The notes under the pieces were generated by a model. That model did no database searches and was not told the DNA's origin. It saw only the letters and a list, made by a program, of their open reading frames with translations. This document shows positions 43,101-53,394 of a stretch of DNA of 64,000 nt, piece by piece. Source of the DNA: Acanthopleura granulata (lineage: Eukaryota; Mollusca; Polyplacophora; Chitonida; Chitonidae); the NCBI GenBank assembly GCA_016165875.1, contig JABBOT010000012.1, forward strand, positions 14,573,168-14,637,167, given 5' to 3'. Numbering within the stretch: the stretch's first letter is position 1; each line of letters begins with the position of its first letter. Position numbers and translations under genes: made by a program.

Positions 43101-46100
43101 ATCCGTTCCACTCATTATTAAGAGCATCAAATTATCTAAAATGCCACAAAGCCGTTGTCAATGACTTATTTGACTTATAGCTCCACAATACTAGAAAATG
43201 GATACGCCCACGACCGAATGTAAAACAATCAGTACTTACTCTTAAGTAGGTAATTTTCCGCTGTGCCATGTTGTACTGGATCACATTCTCCACTCTTCTT
43301 ATTGTCCGGTTGCTATAGTAACTTAACTCTCGCAGTTTGTACACTGCCTGCATTTTCATCAGCCTCGCTTTCATACCCATCTTCTGCGATTTCAGCTCAC
43401 TACAACGTCTTGAAAACGTTTTGAAGAGAAAGAGAAAGAGAATCATTTAACGTAACATGGGAGAAACGGACATTTTCAAAAATATCTTTACAGCTGGAAT
43501 GTGGTAATAGTTTTCAGACTCTAAAATTCACTTCTGCAGATCGCAACGTTCAGATTGTGTGAAATACTGACAATATAATTAATTAAAGGTGAACTGTCCC
43601 GGTTCTGTTTTTCATTTTACTTATCTGAATAATGTAACTGTGATATAACAAAAATGGTGGAAACAAAAACATGCCGAGTATTTTTACTTGTTCATAACAG
43701 AAATATATTTAATTTTAAGAAAAATCGTGCATTGCTTGTTTGCCCTCGAATGGCGCTAGAGTGTCAAATATACGTGACGTATTGTGACATTTCCGCTTTC
43801 CAAACACTAATTTAAGTCTGATTAAAACACATTTCCTCAAAATGGCTAGAGCCTAATTTAGAGCACTAATTCGATTCAAAATGGTCCATTTTCATTGCAT
43901 GGAGGCATGGATGGATAGGTATGAAAGCTAATCCCATCGTAATTCGGTGAATGATTAACACAGTTGAATGCTGCACAAAACGGCATATCGCCAGTGTGAC
44001 GTCATGCTTTACTGGGACATCAAGGGCAGATAAGAGTGTAGAGGATACCAGACTTCACGAAGACCCGCCGGTCCTGAAAAAATATATTTTTTCAAAACAT
44101 CGGGCGATTTTATTTCCTTAAATCGCTTTGTCTCCATGGTTCAGATACCTCTAGGATACACTGCGCCATTTTTTTGCGAAAAAATTAATCAAGCGGGACA
44201 GTAAATCATTCATCGAAATATTTCTCAAAAGACTTTCTAACAGCAGTATCCTCCGGCCGTACGTGGTAAAGTCCGCCAGCGACCTGCGGTTGGTCGTGGC
44301 CTTTCTCCCGGCTCTGCCCTGTGTGAACCCACCATAATCCTAGCCGCCGTCGTATACGTGAAATATTCTTGAATACAGCTTAAAACACTAATCAAATAAA
44401 TACATAAATAAATATCAGTACTATGTGGCATATGACATGAAAAACCACTCCATGGGTAGTGACACCAGAGCAGTGACAACACTGTGATAGTTAATGTGCC
44501 ACACGTAATCAGTTACATCGGCATTTCTGTCTAGCTACCTCAGTTTGGGTTTTAGTCTAACTGTTCATGCAAATGGTTAAATAGTAGCAACAATGTTTAA
44601 TCAGAATTACGTAAAAAAATACACTGACGTTGTTATTACACGTCCCTGATCTAGAATTTCTCCAACTGCTTTCATCACATTTAATAAACAATTACTTGAA
44701 ACCAATGAAAAGGGAATCCAATCTAGGAGAGGGTTTTTTTTAAAGGTAGAGAAAACATAAAAATGACATAAAGTTCAGATGAAAGAATGCGTAAAATTAG
44801 TTGTAAAATGTGGTCAATATTTTCTCGATTTTTCTTTAAGGAGAAAAACACATGAAAGTAAGTTTCATATAGTGGCTATTTGGGATCACCCTTTGATATA
44901 TATATAATCTTTGTGTAATAACGTCCAAAATGAGGATGTAACACATGTTTAATAAATATTTTTGCACTAGAATTTGTCCTTTTGAGCTAACAAATGTATT
45001 CAACCTGGATTAGAACAATATTTATATTTTTAAAATCTTCAAAAAATTCAGGCTAAATGCATATGTTTTGATATAAACAACAAATTTACATTCAAATAAT
45101 TTTATTAGACATGCATCACATCCTTTTAAGAACACTGTTGTGCAACAACGGTAAATACCAAAAGATGGCCCCAAATACTTAACGTACAAAAACAATTTCA
45201 AATAACCCTTTTCTCACTTCCTTAAGTTTTGACGCTCTGTTATCTGGGGAGAAGTCAATGAACTTAACTTAAACAGGATAATTCTCATAAATATACAAAT
45301 TAGGTTTACCTCTTCTGTCTTTTGGCTTTGTTCAGCATATACAAGGCAGAGTTGTATTCCTGTTCGGCACTGCGTCGCGCAGCCCGGAAGTCCCTCCGTT
45401 TGACAGGCTGTTCTATTTTTCTTCTCCTGGTGGATGGATTGATGAGATGTTGCTCATGCGCTCTCATGTAAACATGTCGCACCAACCGAGACATGTCCAG
45501 TATGATACCTGGCATAAAACACACATGATCATTGGTATAAGAAAGTATGCAGAATATTCATGCAAAGGAAAGCAGTCAACAGTTTTCAATGATATCGACA
45601 AGACGCAATGTATTTCTTTCGAGCAATCTCTCTCCCATCGTCGTAAATTGTTATCTCTGCCTTGTTTGCTGAATTTAATACTTGCATTGCTCATTTGTTA
45701 ATCAACTCTCATTGCCCCGATCGAATTTTGTTACCTTAGCATATATAGGACCAAACAGTCCTCGGGGTCTTACCATAAACTTCGTCGTTGGTATTGACCA
45801 CGGCATGAAGTCCCTCTCTCACCCCCATCATGATGTCGTAACGTGTCGTGTTAAATAGGCTGTCGTACTTGTTATACGCCTGAAAAACAATAGATGTATT
45901 GTCGATTTTCTACAAAATAAGTTGATCTCATAAGTCGCTCTAAAAGAACTGATGGTAATGGAAGAAACTCCGACCAATCAGAAATCCGATGTGAATGTAT
46001 AAGTGCGAAAACAACAACAACGACAAAAAAAAACAACAACAAAGAAATAACCCAAAAAAAAAAAACAGCCATATCGTCGCGTGGATTATTCTTATAGAAG

Positions 46101-49100
46101 ACATGCAGACACACTCCTCACTCGCATTACGAGGACAAACACAGAAGTACATTCCGATCTGGAACGCTCAAATGATTCAAGATGTAGTTTACGCCGATTT
46201 AATTCACAAGTCACCTCCCAGGAATGAAAGACTGGAATTTTTATATCCAGGAAATCCATACCGTAACAATATATCACCGACAATACATAATGGTACAAAG
46301 AAGAAAGTGACACAGCAACGACAAGAACCAAGTGAAAGACTGATAGTTCGTTGAATAATATGACTGTGAATTATCGCAGTATAATTTGGCCATGTAATTG
46401 CCTAAAGAACGCCACTCACTACGTTGACTTTACTCCGGAGGGCTTTCAAGACGGATTCCAGAGAGATCATGATCCTGTCGGAAAGCTGAGCGACCTTTGA
46501 CCTCAGCAGGCGGGCTTGATACTGAAACACAAGGGCAGAACATTAAACAAGACCACCTCCAATTAATGACTGAATATTAAGGCATGTGCGCACAAATTTG
46601 GATGGGAAAGCATCGAATTTGTAGGGAAAGATAAAGGTGCAGTAGTGACAGCGGGAACTACATTCAAACGGGCAACCATGAATGGCGAGGGAAAAACGTC
46701 TGACTCTGAGGCTGTGTAAGCACGTCAGTAATAGAGTCACCTACAGCCATGGACTATTCCAAACTGTCAGTCAAGAACATTCATTTGACCAATCATGATC
46801 AGCAGTGTAGCAAACAGGCCAATAGGAAGTCCCACACATTGGCTACATACATTAATTTTTTCAATGGCGTCAAGGCGTCGCAGTTGGAATGGAATGAAAA
46901 GAATAACGCTTGTCACGAGAAGGGTGATGAGACTGGGCGGGAAGGATCCGTCTACAATTTGTATGACACCAGGAACTCAGAAAGTGTGCATATGTGCTGA
47001 CAGAAAACAATATGATTCGCAATTGTGTATTTGTGTGACTTGTAGACGGACATCGTTACTTACCGCTCTGTTCCTATCTCGCTCCTTCTGCCGCCTCCAC
47101 TCCTGCGCTCTATTTCTGCTAGGCCATCTCCTTCGTGCATCCTGTTTTTTTGGGCTTTTCTCTGCCGAACCACTACCGCCAAACTTATTCCTCGACACCT
47201 TCTTGTGCCCCTTAGGCTCTACTTTCGTTGGCTTTGTCGCGGTAAGGAAAGATTTATTTTTACCTTTCTTTTCTGTCGGCTGTGTAGGCCTTTCCTGGGG
47301 CTGTTTCGGCTTCTTTTTCAGCTTTTCTCCTCTGTGTTCTGAAGGACTAACCTTTTCTTCAGTAGGTTCCGGTGTGCTCTCTTTGGTCTTTGTATGCACC
47401 CTCCTCGATCCCGTCTCCAACTTAATTTTTTTAGTTCTATCGATGGATTTAGAAATCTCGACTTTTACAGGAATTTTTTTATCCGCCGTTTTAGAAATTG
47501 CTACAGTGAGAGTTTTCGCCGTCGTCGGTGCTACCGTTGATGACGTTTTCTCACGATAGCCTTTCTTGCGTCGATTTCCCTTTCTTTCCTTACTGTCTTT
47601 CCGCCTGCCTTTTTTGTCTTTGGACTTTTCGGAGACATTCCTATGCGGTCTTTGGGGATTTGTGGTCAAAGCAAACGGTGTAATGGGCTTTGGACTGCTC
47701 TCAAACGATTCTCTCACAGATTCTTCCGGGATATCTTCTCGGGAGACATTTGGTTTGGGTCTTTTCCTTTCTTTCCGTGGACGCGGTCGTCTGTTTCCTC
47801 TTTCTCTTTCAGACTCTTCTTCGCCATTTTCTCCTCTGCGCCTGCCAGAGGGAGGCCGTCTGCGGCGGTTTGGGAGATAGGGCCGTCTAGGGACGTAACG
47901 ACCAATTGGACGCCGAGGTCTGGGTATATACCTGTCGAAATAGCCGTCATAGTAGCCATTATAATACCTGTCGTACACACGCGGCCCTCGCCATGTCTGG
48001 TTACGGCCCCTGCCTCTGGCTACCCCACGTCGTGGAGGATATCTTACCAGGGGTGGGGGATACCTCCTCCGACCAACCATGGGTCGAATGTCGTAATCGT
48101 AATCGTAGTCGTAATCTTCATAGTAATCGTAATTCTCTGCATAATCACCGTCACCGTAGTCATATTGGGATTTATTGCTCCCACGCAGTCGTCTGCTGGA
48201 GTTTTCTACCATCCGTGTGTCATCTCTTCCATGATTTCTATTACCACGTGACTTCCCTCTGCTTTTCGCGGCTTTTCGATTCTTCTTTCCACTTCGGCCA
48301 GCAGGTGACACAGGGCGTCTGTCGGATGAAAGAAGCTCGTCGCTGCGATTGCGAGACTTTTTCCGCTTTCTCGTCTTAGAAATGTGGCTTTTCTTAGTGC
48401 CCTTCTTAGTTTCTTCGTTTTCGTTCTCGTGAATTTTAGACACTTTAGTTTTAGCAGAGGCAATCATGTCATTCTGCTGACCAATAATGTTTGTTAGCTT
48501 CTGCTTACGACTTTTGCGTCTAGACTTACTGGTCTTTTTCTTTCCTGACGAGGCAACTTCAACGTTATCTTTCTTCTTTTCGTCCTCCTGATTGTTGGAA
48601 AACTTGTCATTATTGTGCTTTGAGGATCTAATTGTTGATTCTTGATTTTCTCTGCTCCTTTGCTTTTTCTGTTTTCCACGATGATTACGTTTGTAAGGTT
48701 TCTGCCGCTTGGGCTTATCTCCGCGTGTATTTCTTGACGCTGGGTGTGACGGATATTTACTCAGCTTTTTCTCAGGGGATAGTGAGCTTGTGTTGTCATG
48801 GTGATCTTTTGAGGGTTCTATCACGTGATGGCTGGAATTTTTTAACAGTTGAGAAGTTTTCTTTGCAGATCCCCCATTATATAGTTTATTTCGAGATTTG
48901 GCAGTTTTATGCTTCCCTGACTTTTTAGTCGAGTCTTTAGCACTGATTAAAGAGGAAGGCGTCGATATCGATGCATTTGGCACGTTTTCATTTTCATCAT
49001 CGTTATTGTCCGTTTCCTCTTTGGAACTTCCCCAAAAGGAGAAAAACTTGTCTATGAGAGAGTCACTTTTCGATTTCTTTTTACTCTTGTGTTTCTTTTT

Positions 49101-49195
49101 CTTTGTCCTGGACTTGTGTCTCTTGTGAGTCTTCTTTCTTCCTGATACCTCCCCACTACTTCTGGAGGCTGGTTTGGCACATTTCTCATCTTTCC
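23353..49195 (-). CDS. Laminin-G-domain matrix protein with a large polybasic N-terminal region (24 exons; 5' end not found)
   Basis: Exons in transcript order: 47064-49195, 46420-46521, 45774-45879, 45310-45508, 43240-43408, 42646-42741, 41049-41233, 39666-39819, 38891-39158, 38109-38198, 36719-36991, 35814-35974, 35071-35214, 33890-34023, 32559-32706, 31669-31781, 31055-31205, 30534-30659, 29680-29840, 29288-29393, 27973-28110, 25553-25692, 24702-24878, 23353-23467. All junction phases agree, giving 1,861 residues and a TGA stop at 23353-23355. Order: ~711 residues Lys/Arg/Ser-rich, ~601 residues helical and laminin-long-arm-like, three LG domains (~180 residues each). The first exon found starts in phase 1 after a good acceptor (ttttacag), so at least one upstream exon, presumably with the signal peptide, is missing. 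The LG part is secure. The laminin-alpha origin of the middle is inferred from length, position and helical pattern. I know no named gene with this architecture. Confidence 0.85.
23504..23605 (-). mobile_element. MetaSINE-type fragment beside the last laminin-G exon
   Basis: CATTTATTTGACTGGTATTA, then GGTAGGAAGAAACCGGGCCG. It lies 40 bp upstream (in transcript sense) of the acceptor of exon 23353-23467. Confidence 0.65.
23672..23815 (-). mobile_element. Old SINE-like fragment of a related but distinct family
   Basis: A TTTATTTAATTG-type tail is followed by GTTCACTTACAGGATGCAAA, ATTTTTATGGGTGGACGAAA and CCTGCTGGCAAGCCACTGAC. A relative of the same type seems to lie at 31826-31965 (TTTATTTATTTGATTATTGA, TTTTACGGGTGGAGTAAACT, CCTCGGATAAAACCACAGAC). 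The family is not identified. Confidence 0.45.
29288..31205 (-). CDS. Laminin G domain 2 (LG2)
   Basis: Four exons: 31055-31205, 30534-30659, 29680-29840, 29288-29393. It begins SQSSLIFDGSGFVSFPSS, then SINVFFRTLQRNTLLFLLGY, DVFLIASIEKGIVVVSM, YSNGKFYNLMISLVDNKLIA, NNLLVGGVSTEAQ and LSGCVRKLEINQQELFISD, closing GVSTGSCSQS. This is the most typical LG of the three: the usual D-Y/F-L-x-x-x-I-E-x-G and DGK(W/F) positions are present. The donor after 31055 reads GTTCGG, weaker than its neighbours, but it is the only phase-compatible site I found. Confidence 0.93.
31669..35214 (-). CDS. Laminin G domain 1 (LG1)
   Basis: Four exons: 35071-35214, 33890-34023, 32559-32706, 31669-31781. The domain opens LPVSLSGGNYLEAPLKHE, continues SFEFCVKRASAEGVLAML and HSLIIALKEGLLSMSVIGPD, then DHWYKVFVNRYGLRYKLSVL, and VFIGGKPGKKQGKNFFTGCV. 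It ends SDVRFGGREINVY ... LCSSGC, the usual LG closing strand and disulfide. Phases are 0/2/0/2. LG domains are ~180-residue beta-sandwiches; in laminin alpha chains they bind integrins, dystroglycan or heparin. The intron between 33890 and 32706 contains a SINE on each strand (33454-33707 and 32809-32965). Confidence 0.93.
31826..31965 (-). mobile_element. Old SINE-like fragment, relative of the copy at 23672
   Basis: It shares the tail and the 'ACGGGTGGAGTAAAC ... CTCGGATAAAACCACAGACC' type body. It lies in the intron upstream of exon 31669-31781. Confidence 0.4.
32216..32405. repeat. Recent 95-bp tandem duplication
   Basis: TTCCCCGGTTAATAAAATGA starts at 32216 and again at 32311. The two copies are almost identical through CAAATGAGTAATAAAAAA. 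Intronic, in the LG1 region. Confidence 0.92.
32809..32965 (-). mobile_element. MetaSINE-type fragment in the LG1 region
   Basis: It reads TTTATTTGATTGGTGTTTTA, ATTATGGTGGGAGGAAACCG, then GGCCGGAGAGGAAGCCAGCC. The tRNA head is lost. Confidence 0.83.
33454..33707 (+). mobile_element. MetaSINE-type element in the LG1 region
   Basis: It runs from GGGGCCTCCGTGGCTCAGCG to CACCAATCAAATAAAT. A short deletion removes part of the A-box arm. It is antisense to the gene, in the intron between exons 33890-34023 and 32559-32706. Confidence 0.87.
35814..46521 (-). CDS. Long-arm-like helical region (11 exons, ~601 residues) of the laminin-G gene
   Basis: Exons 46420-46521 to 35814-35974 give a Cys-poor, charged, mostly helical sequence directly before LG1. 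Examples are RLLRSKVAQLSDRIMISLES, DFRAARRSAEQEYNSALYML, NRLTALTGKLRERSEKLYRE, IHDRVAIIVKNVRAFNKTIQ and IGTNLTQLRENIQRFKAITS. Its length fits laminin alpha domains II+I (about 570-600 residues), which form the trimeric coiled-coil arm just before LG1. Sequence match to any one laminin is weak by eye, so trimer formation is inference. One exon (38891-39158) carries a Gly/Ser/Asp/Glu-rich insert. Exons 43240-43408 and 41049-41233 start with the same 11 bases. Introns hold SINEs (36020, 37766, 44240), the ~157-bp repeats at 40440-40980 and a MITE-like element at 43580-44210. Confidence 0.72.
37766..38022 (+). mobile_element. MetaSINE-type element, diverged, in the long-arm region
   Basis: The head CCTTCGTGGCTCAGTTGG and the body to cttgagtacggcataaaaca are clear. 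The tail is degraded (acaaaacaattattc), so the copy looks old. Confidence 0.82.
40440..40980 (+). repeat. Array of ~157-bp repeats with GACCTTGA-type blocks
   Basis: The phrase GTAAGT(T/C)(T/C)GG(T/C)(G/C)AACTTG recurs near 40462, 40566, 40721 and, as GGTTCGGTGAACATCGG, near 40877. The last two intervals are ~156 bp; the first is shortened. Each unit also has a GACCTTGA/AAGGTCAAG block and TAAACCGTTC(A/T)AGAGA(C/T)AGTGCG. It ends in CAGACAGACGGACGGACGCC, a signature of an abundant dispersed molluscan repeat. It lies in a laminin-G intron. Confidence 0.65.
43580..44210. mobile_element. MITE-like element with inverted ends in a laminin-G intron
   Basis: ACTGTCCCG at 43593-43601 matches the reverse complement of CGGGACAGT at 44194-44202, with AATTAA near each end. 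The ~620 bp between has no ORF and differs in texture from its surroundings. A target-site duplication was not convincingly resolved, so the call is tentative. Confidence 0.35.
44240..44414 (+). mobile_element. 5'-truncated MetaSINE-type element
   Basis: Only the body from TCCTCCGGCCGTACGTGG to the AATAAATACATAAATAAAT tail remains; the tRNA head is missing. It lies just after the MITE-like element ending near 44210. Confidence 0.8.
47064..49195 (-). CDS. Single 2.1-kb exon: Lys/Arg-rich low-complexity region of the laminin-G gene
   Basis: One exon of 2,132 bp (2 nt plus 710 codons) is open throughout. It starts KDEKCAKPASRSSGE and has runs such as KKKKHKSKKKSKS and SRRKSRKQK. A Tyr-Asp block (nt ~48090-48170, residues ~341-368) is followed by a Tyr/Pro/Arg block (nt ~47850-48085) with RYPPPLVRYPPRRG and PRRPIGRYVPRRP. 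Then come Pro/Arg, Lys/Ser/Thr and Pro/Glu/Thr-rich stretches, ending ERDRNRA before donor GTAAGT at 47063. I see no folded domain, transmembrane segment or laminin LE cysteine pattern; there is essentially one Cys, near the start. Many dibasic and RxxR sites could be proprotein cleavage points. A chromatin or splicing-type RS protein was considered, but the in-phase splice to laminin G domains argues for a secreted protein. Confidence 0.8.
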
Positions 49196-52100
49196 CTGTA
49201 AAATACACGGAAAAGGAATAGAAAGGATCACATTTAATAAAGTCCTTACTTTTGCATACGACAAATTTGGCTCTCATCTTAAGATACGTCACATCTGAAA
49301 TTAACACAACATTAAATAAATGTTTGGGCACAAAAGACTTTGCAATAAAGGGTTTAATGTTATTTTCACTGTTCATGTATTACGTTGGGTATATAATTCA
49401 GTTTCAGCAATGTCTCACACCATGACTCGAATATGCTTTGCACAACTTTAGTGTGCTCTGGTAATTTTCTGCATGCATGAGTGAGCGCATTTGTTGCGAG
49501 ATGTAAATAGATCGAGCACGCATTGGAAGAGATATTTCCACAAATCCTGAAAGTGATTCTTTTGGATTTTCTCTATACCTCCTTTTCGCATATGATTGCT
49601 CTGCGCGTTCTACAGAAATGGAAACCACCAAAATGCTTTCCGTGATACATTTGAAAAAATAGATGGCGAAAAATACTGAGACACATATGTCGCGATATAA
49701 TTAACACTAATTACGAGTTGAACTTTGTTGGGCACCTCATCGATCATGTAAATCCAAGCGTATGTAGGTAAAACAATATTCACTTCGGATCCATCAAAAA
49801 GAAGCCCAATGATCTAAACGAGGGAACGAGGAGCAACGTCGACACACCCCAACTGAAACAATACTGAAATTTCCAGATGCATGAGCTTATAGTAAATTCT
49901 ATATGTATTTACATTCTGCACATATCAATGTCTTGTTCATTCCAAGGGAATACTAATTTCGAATACGACGTCTAAATACACATACGTTACTTGTGAAGCA
50001 TTACTTTTCATTGTTATCATGTGTAAAATTAACAGCTGCTAGCCTCTTGACCTCGAAGCCAATGAAATCATCTAATTCTCCGGGGAAGTGACATGGAGTG
50101 AGCGACAGTGACCGAGTTTAGCAGTGCTTCTGGTAGCTTAGTTTCCTAAACCTGTCTGTCATTCGTTGTTTGACACGTACAGGATAAGATGGACTTTGGT
50201 CCCAACAACAACCACTTCAAGAGCTTACTAAATACTTTTCTTACATGACACTTCTGTAGTTCTTAACAGCAGCGAACTATTGGATTGCGAATAATAACAC
50301 GTTTAATGATGAGAAAAGCGCTAAAGTGATAGGGTGTTTGCAAGATAATGGAAGCAGGTACCCAACTAGCTTGAAGAAAATAGTGAAGGTTAATGATAAT
50401 AACGCAGATCATTTACATGACTAGTCGCACATGTAGAACAAGTAGGTTGAAAATTACGAGAAGAGCTCAACAGACACCATGTTTATACAATCCATTCTTA
50501 AAATATAACTTATATGACCACAGTAATATTAAAAAATAATGGTCCAAGGTTATTAAAAATAAATTCTTTCCAATGCCTGCGTAAAACTGTACGACAATTA
50601 GGACAAGCGTTCGAGACAAAGGCTGTTTTACAAGGACGCCGACGGTTATAGGAAAATTAGGACAAGCGTTCAAAGACAAAAGGACGCCAACGGGTACAGG
50701 AAAATTAGGACAAGCGTTCAAGACAAAGACTGTTTTACAGGGACGCCGACGGTTAGAGGACAATTATGACAAGCGTTTCAAAACAAACGGTGTTTTACAA
50801 GGACGCCAACGGTTATAGGACAATTAGGGCAAGCGTTCAAGACAAAGGGTGTTTTACAAGGACGCCGACGGTTATAGGACATTAGGACAAGCGTTCAAGG
50901 CAAAGGCTGTTTTACAAGGACGCCAACGGTTATAAGACAATCAGGACAAACGTTCAAGACAAAGAGTGTTTTACAAGGACGTCGACGGGTACATTAGTGT
51001 TTTATCCTTTTATAATTCCTTCCTTTATGGACTCGCTTGCTCTGGTAATTTTTATCCACAATCATTATATCCACTAAATTGTACGGAAACATGGATGGCC
51101 ACACGTCCATATGTTTTGATGTGCGAGAGCCAAATAAACTAAGGTATTGAAGCTGCGTCGTTAAAACGTATTTTTACCCCATATATATTTGATGAAAAAT
51201 GCACAAGTTGGTATCAGGTATAACAAAACAGTATGGCAGGTCTCGTCCAAAGAAGAAATATACATTCTCTCTTATATCAAATCAGTCACTTCATCTGGTA
51301 AACCATTATGTACATAACAGAGTACAAAGTCTAAAATCCGTATACTGTATTATCTAAGACAAGTCAACTCTCTTGCTAGCACATAACAAAAGTGTTTGAG
51401 CATTAACCTTTCTTCTGACAGAACCTACGTACTTTTGACTTGAAACAGGGAGGCGAGTACAAAGTCCAATCTTCACATTTAGCGGTAGATAATCAGTCGG
51501 TCAAAACAAAGACATACCTGGCCTTTTTTCAGGTTTGTGGAACAGATTATAGGGCATTACCCTCCTGTCATCGTAGACGAGCTTATCACATTTATAACAA
51601 ATTTCTACAAGTTGAAATTTTATTTTAGTGGTAGATAGTGCTTGTTTAGTTTCTTGTCACCTTAACAAACTGATCCTCCGAAGAAGAAGTATAAAGAGAA
51701 ACTTTAGTTCTAAAATCTGCGCATTTTTCTTCTCACGCTCACTTCTTAACATGGGTAACTATTTAACAATTAATGATGAAATGGTAAGTATCGATATAAT
51801 ATGGAGTGCTTTCCTGAAATGTAGCCAATTTACAGAGTACCAGTGTACATTTTTCACATCTTGGGGGTCGTACAGAAACATTTTGACGTCAATCAGCGGT
51901 GACGTATAAAATTACAATGAGAAGCCATCTCAGGTAACCTTAGGGATATGATCACGTGTCCGAAGAAATTGTAGCTGACAACATTAAAATTAGATTTTTT
52001 AAATCGTATGCTGATGTCAGTGAGATTTCTTTGATATAATTTTATGAAATTTTCATTCAGTTTTTTTTGAAACTAAAATATTACTGAAAACGTACAGAGG

Positions 52101-53187
52101 TTAAAATATTACAACAGCAGACTAATTACAACATATTATTACAGGGTGGTGGTAGACACGACTGCGAGGAACAGCACAGATCGTTGGTATCAAGCTGGGG
52201 TTTCCAATGTACCAAGTTGTCTGCAGACACAAGACTACGCGAAGCCAAACAGATTTGTTGGACTTATAATGATACCTTGGTTGTGTAGGCAGAAGACTAA
52301 ACGAATCGGGGATAACTGACGTTGTAAAGCCAGGTTCTTATTCGAGCAAGAATCAGGACAAATTTCTAATCAAGCAAGGTTTCTTATTCTAACACGTAAG
52401 CCGCAAGACGAATCGAAAGAAACTGTAATTGCTATTACAACAGATTGGCAGTGGACGCAATATTAAATGAATCGAGACTAATTAGTATTGCTTCTCTCAA
52501 GCTAGGCCTCATTACTCAATAGGGCAGCGGTCGATGCTACAGGATACTAAATTATGACAGATTAATATACTGTCACATCTATGGTATAGCCGAGCTATGG
52601 TTATACTTATAACATGTTTTGGTGGAGATATAATACAAGACTATACTCAAAGTGGTACAGGTTGTTATTGTCAAGCTAGAGCGTCTACTACAGATCTACT
52701 TCGTTTATTATAAACAGAGTACTTAGTACGCGGTTTTCCGCGTTCAGTGAACTGTGTGAAGCACCACATCGCTGACGTTGTTGTGCTATGTAAGAAGTGG
52801 TGATGAAACACTTTGCAAAGTCCGGAAAAGAAAACAACACAGAACTCGACCTAAAATCTTAATATCGAAAGTAGCAGTAAGTTTATATGGGACTATAGAT
52901 CATCAACTACGTTAACTTCAGAGCTTTATTTATCGCTCTCAGTTTGTGTTTGTCATTAGTTCATGGCTGGCTGTATAACCTTTCTCGTAGTCACTACACT
53001 TATAGGTGATGGGTGATAAGGGAAACCGACACAGTTACCACGGAGACAAATGACTTTGTGTCTTTATTAATAGAAACATGTTTCTGAGGAGAATTTACAT
53101 AACAAAATTCTGATTTAATATATGGCATTAAATCAAAAGGCTGTGTTATGCATATATATTGTAAATGTAATGCCTTATATTGTATCC
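49196..53187. other. Region upstream of the polybasic exon, no gene supported
   Basis: This is expected to hold an intron and perhaps the first exon(s) of the laminin-G gene. I found no signal-peptide exon on the minus strand ending in phase 1, and no cysteine-rich LE exon. It contains the 59-bp minisatellite and scattered AT-rich sequence. A short plus-strand ORF with ATG at 51751 starts MGNYLT. Confidence 0.5.
50590..50998. repeat. 59-bp minisatellite, seven copies
   Basis: GGACAAGCGTTCAAGACAAA recurs at 50601, 50660, 50708, 50767, 50827, 50885 and 50944. The third interval is short (48 bp, one copy lacking the CTGTTTTAC part). Each unit also has ACAAGGACGCCGACGG. The 98-residue minus ORF here is a by-product. 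Confidence 0.9.
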
Positions 53188-53394
53188 ACCAATGCGGCCG
53201 CTGTGAGTTCAAGTCCAGCTCATGTTGGCTTCCTCTCCGGCCGTACGTGGGAAAGTCTGTCAGCTACCTGCGGATGATCGTGGGTTTTCCCCGAGCTCTG
53301 CCCGGTTTCCTCCCACCATAATGCTGCTTGCCGTCGCATAAGTGAAATGTTCTTGAGAACGGCGTGAAGCAACAATCAAATGAATAAATAAATA
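53188..53394 (+). mobile_element. MetaSINE-type element lacking the A-box head
   Basis: Starts CACCAATGCGGCCGCTGTGA, keeps the B box and centre, and ends AATGAATAAATAAATA. Confidence 0.83.

Noticed and set aside
46795..48379. Long plus-strand ORFs (254, 202 and 157 codons) opposite the polybasic exon
   Set aside because: They are shadows: Lys/Arg/Ser-rich coding on the minus strand leaves few stop codons on the other strand. They show no domain or splice context.
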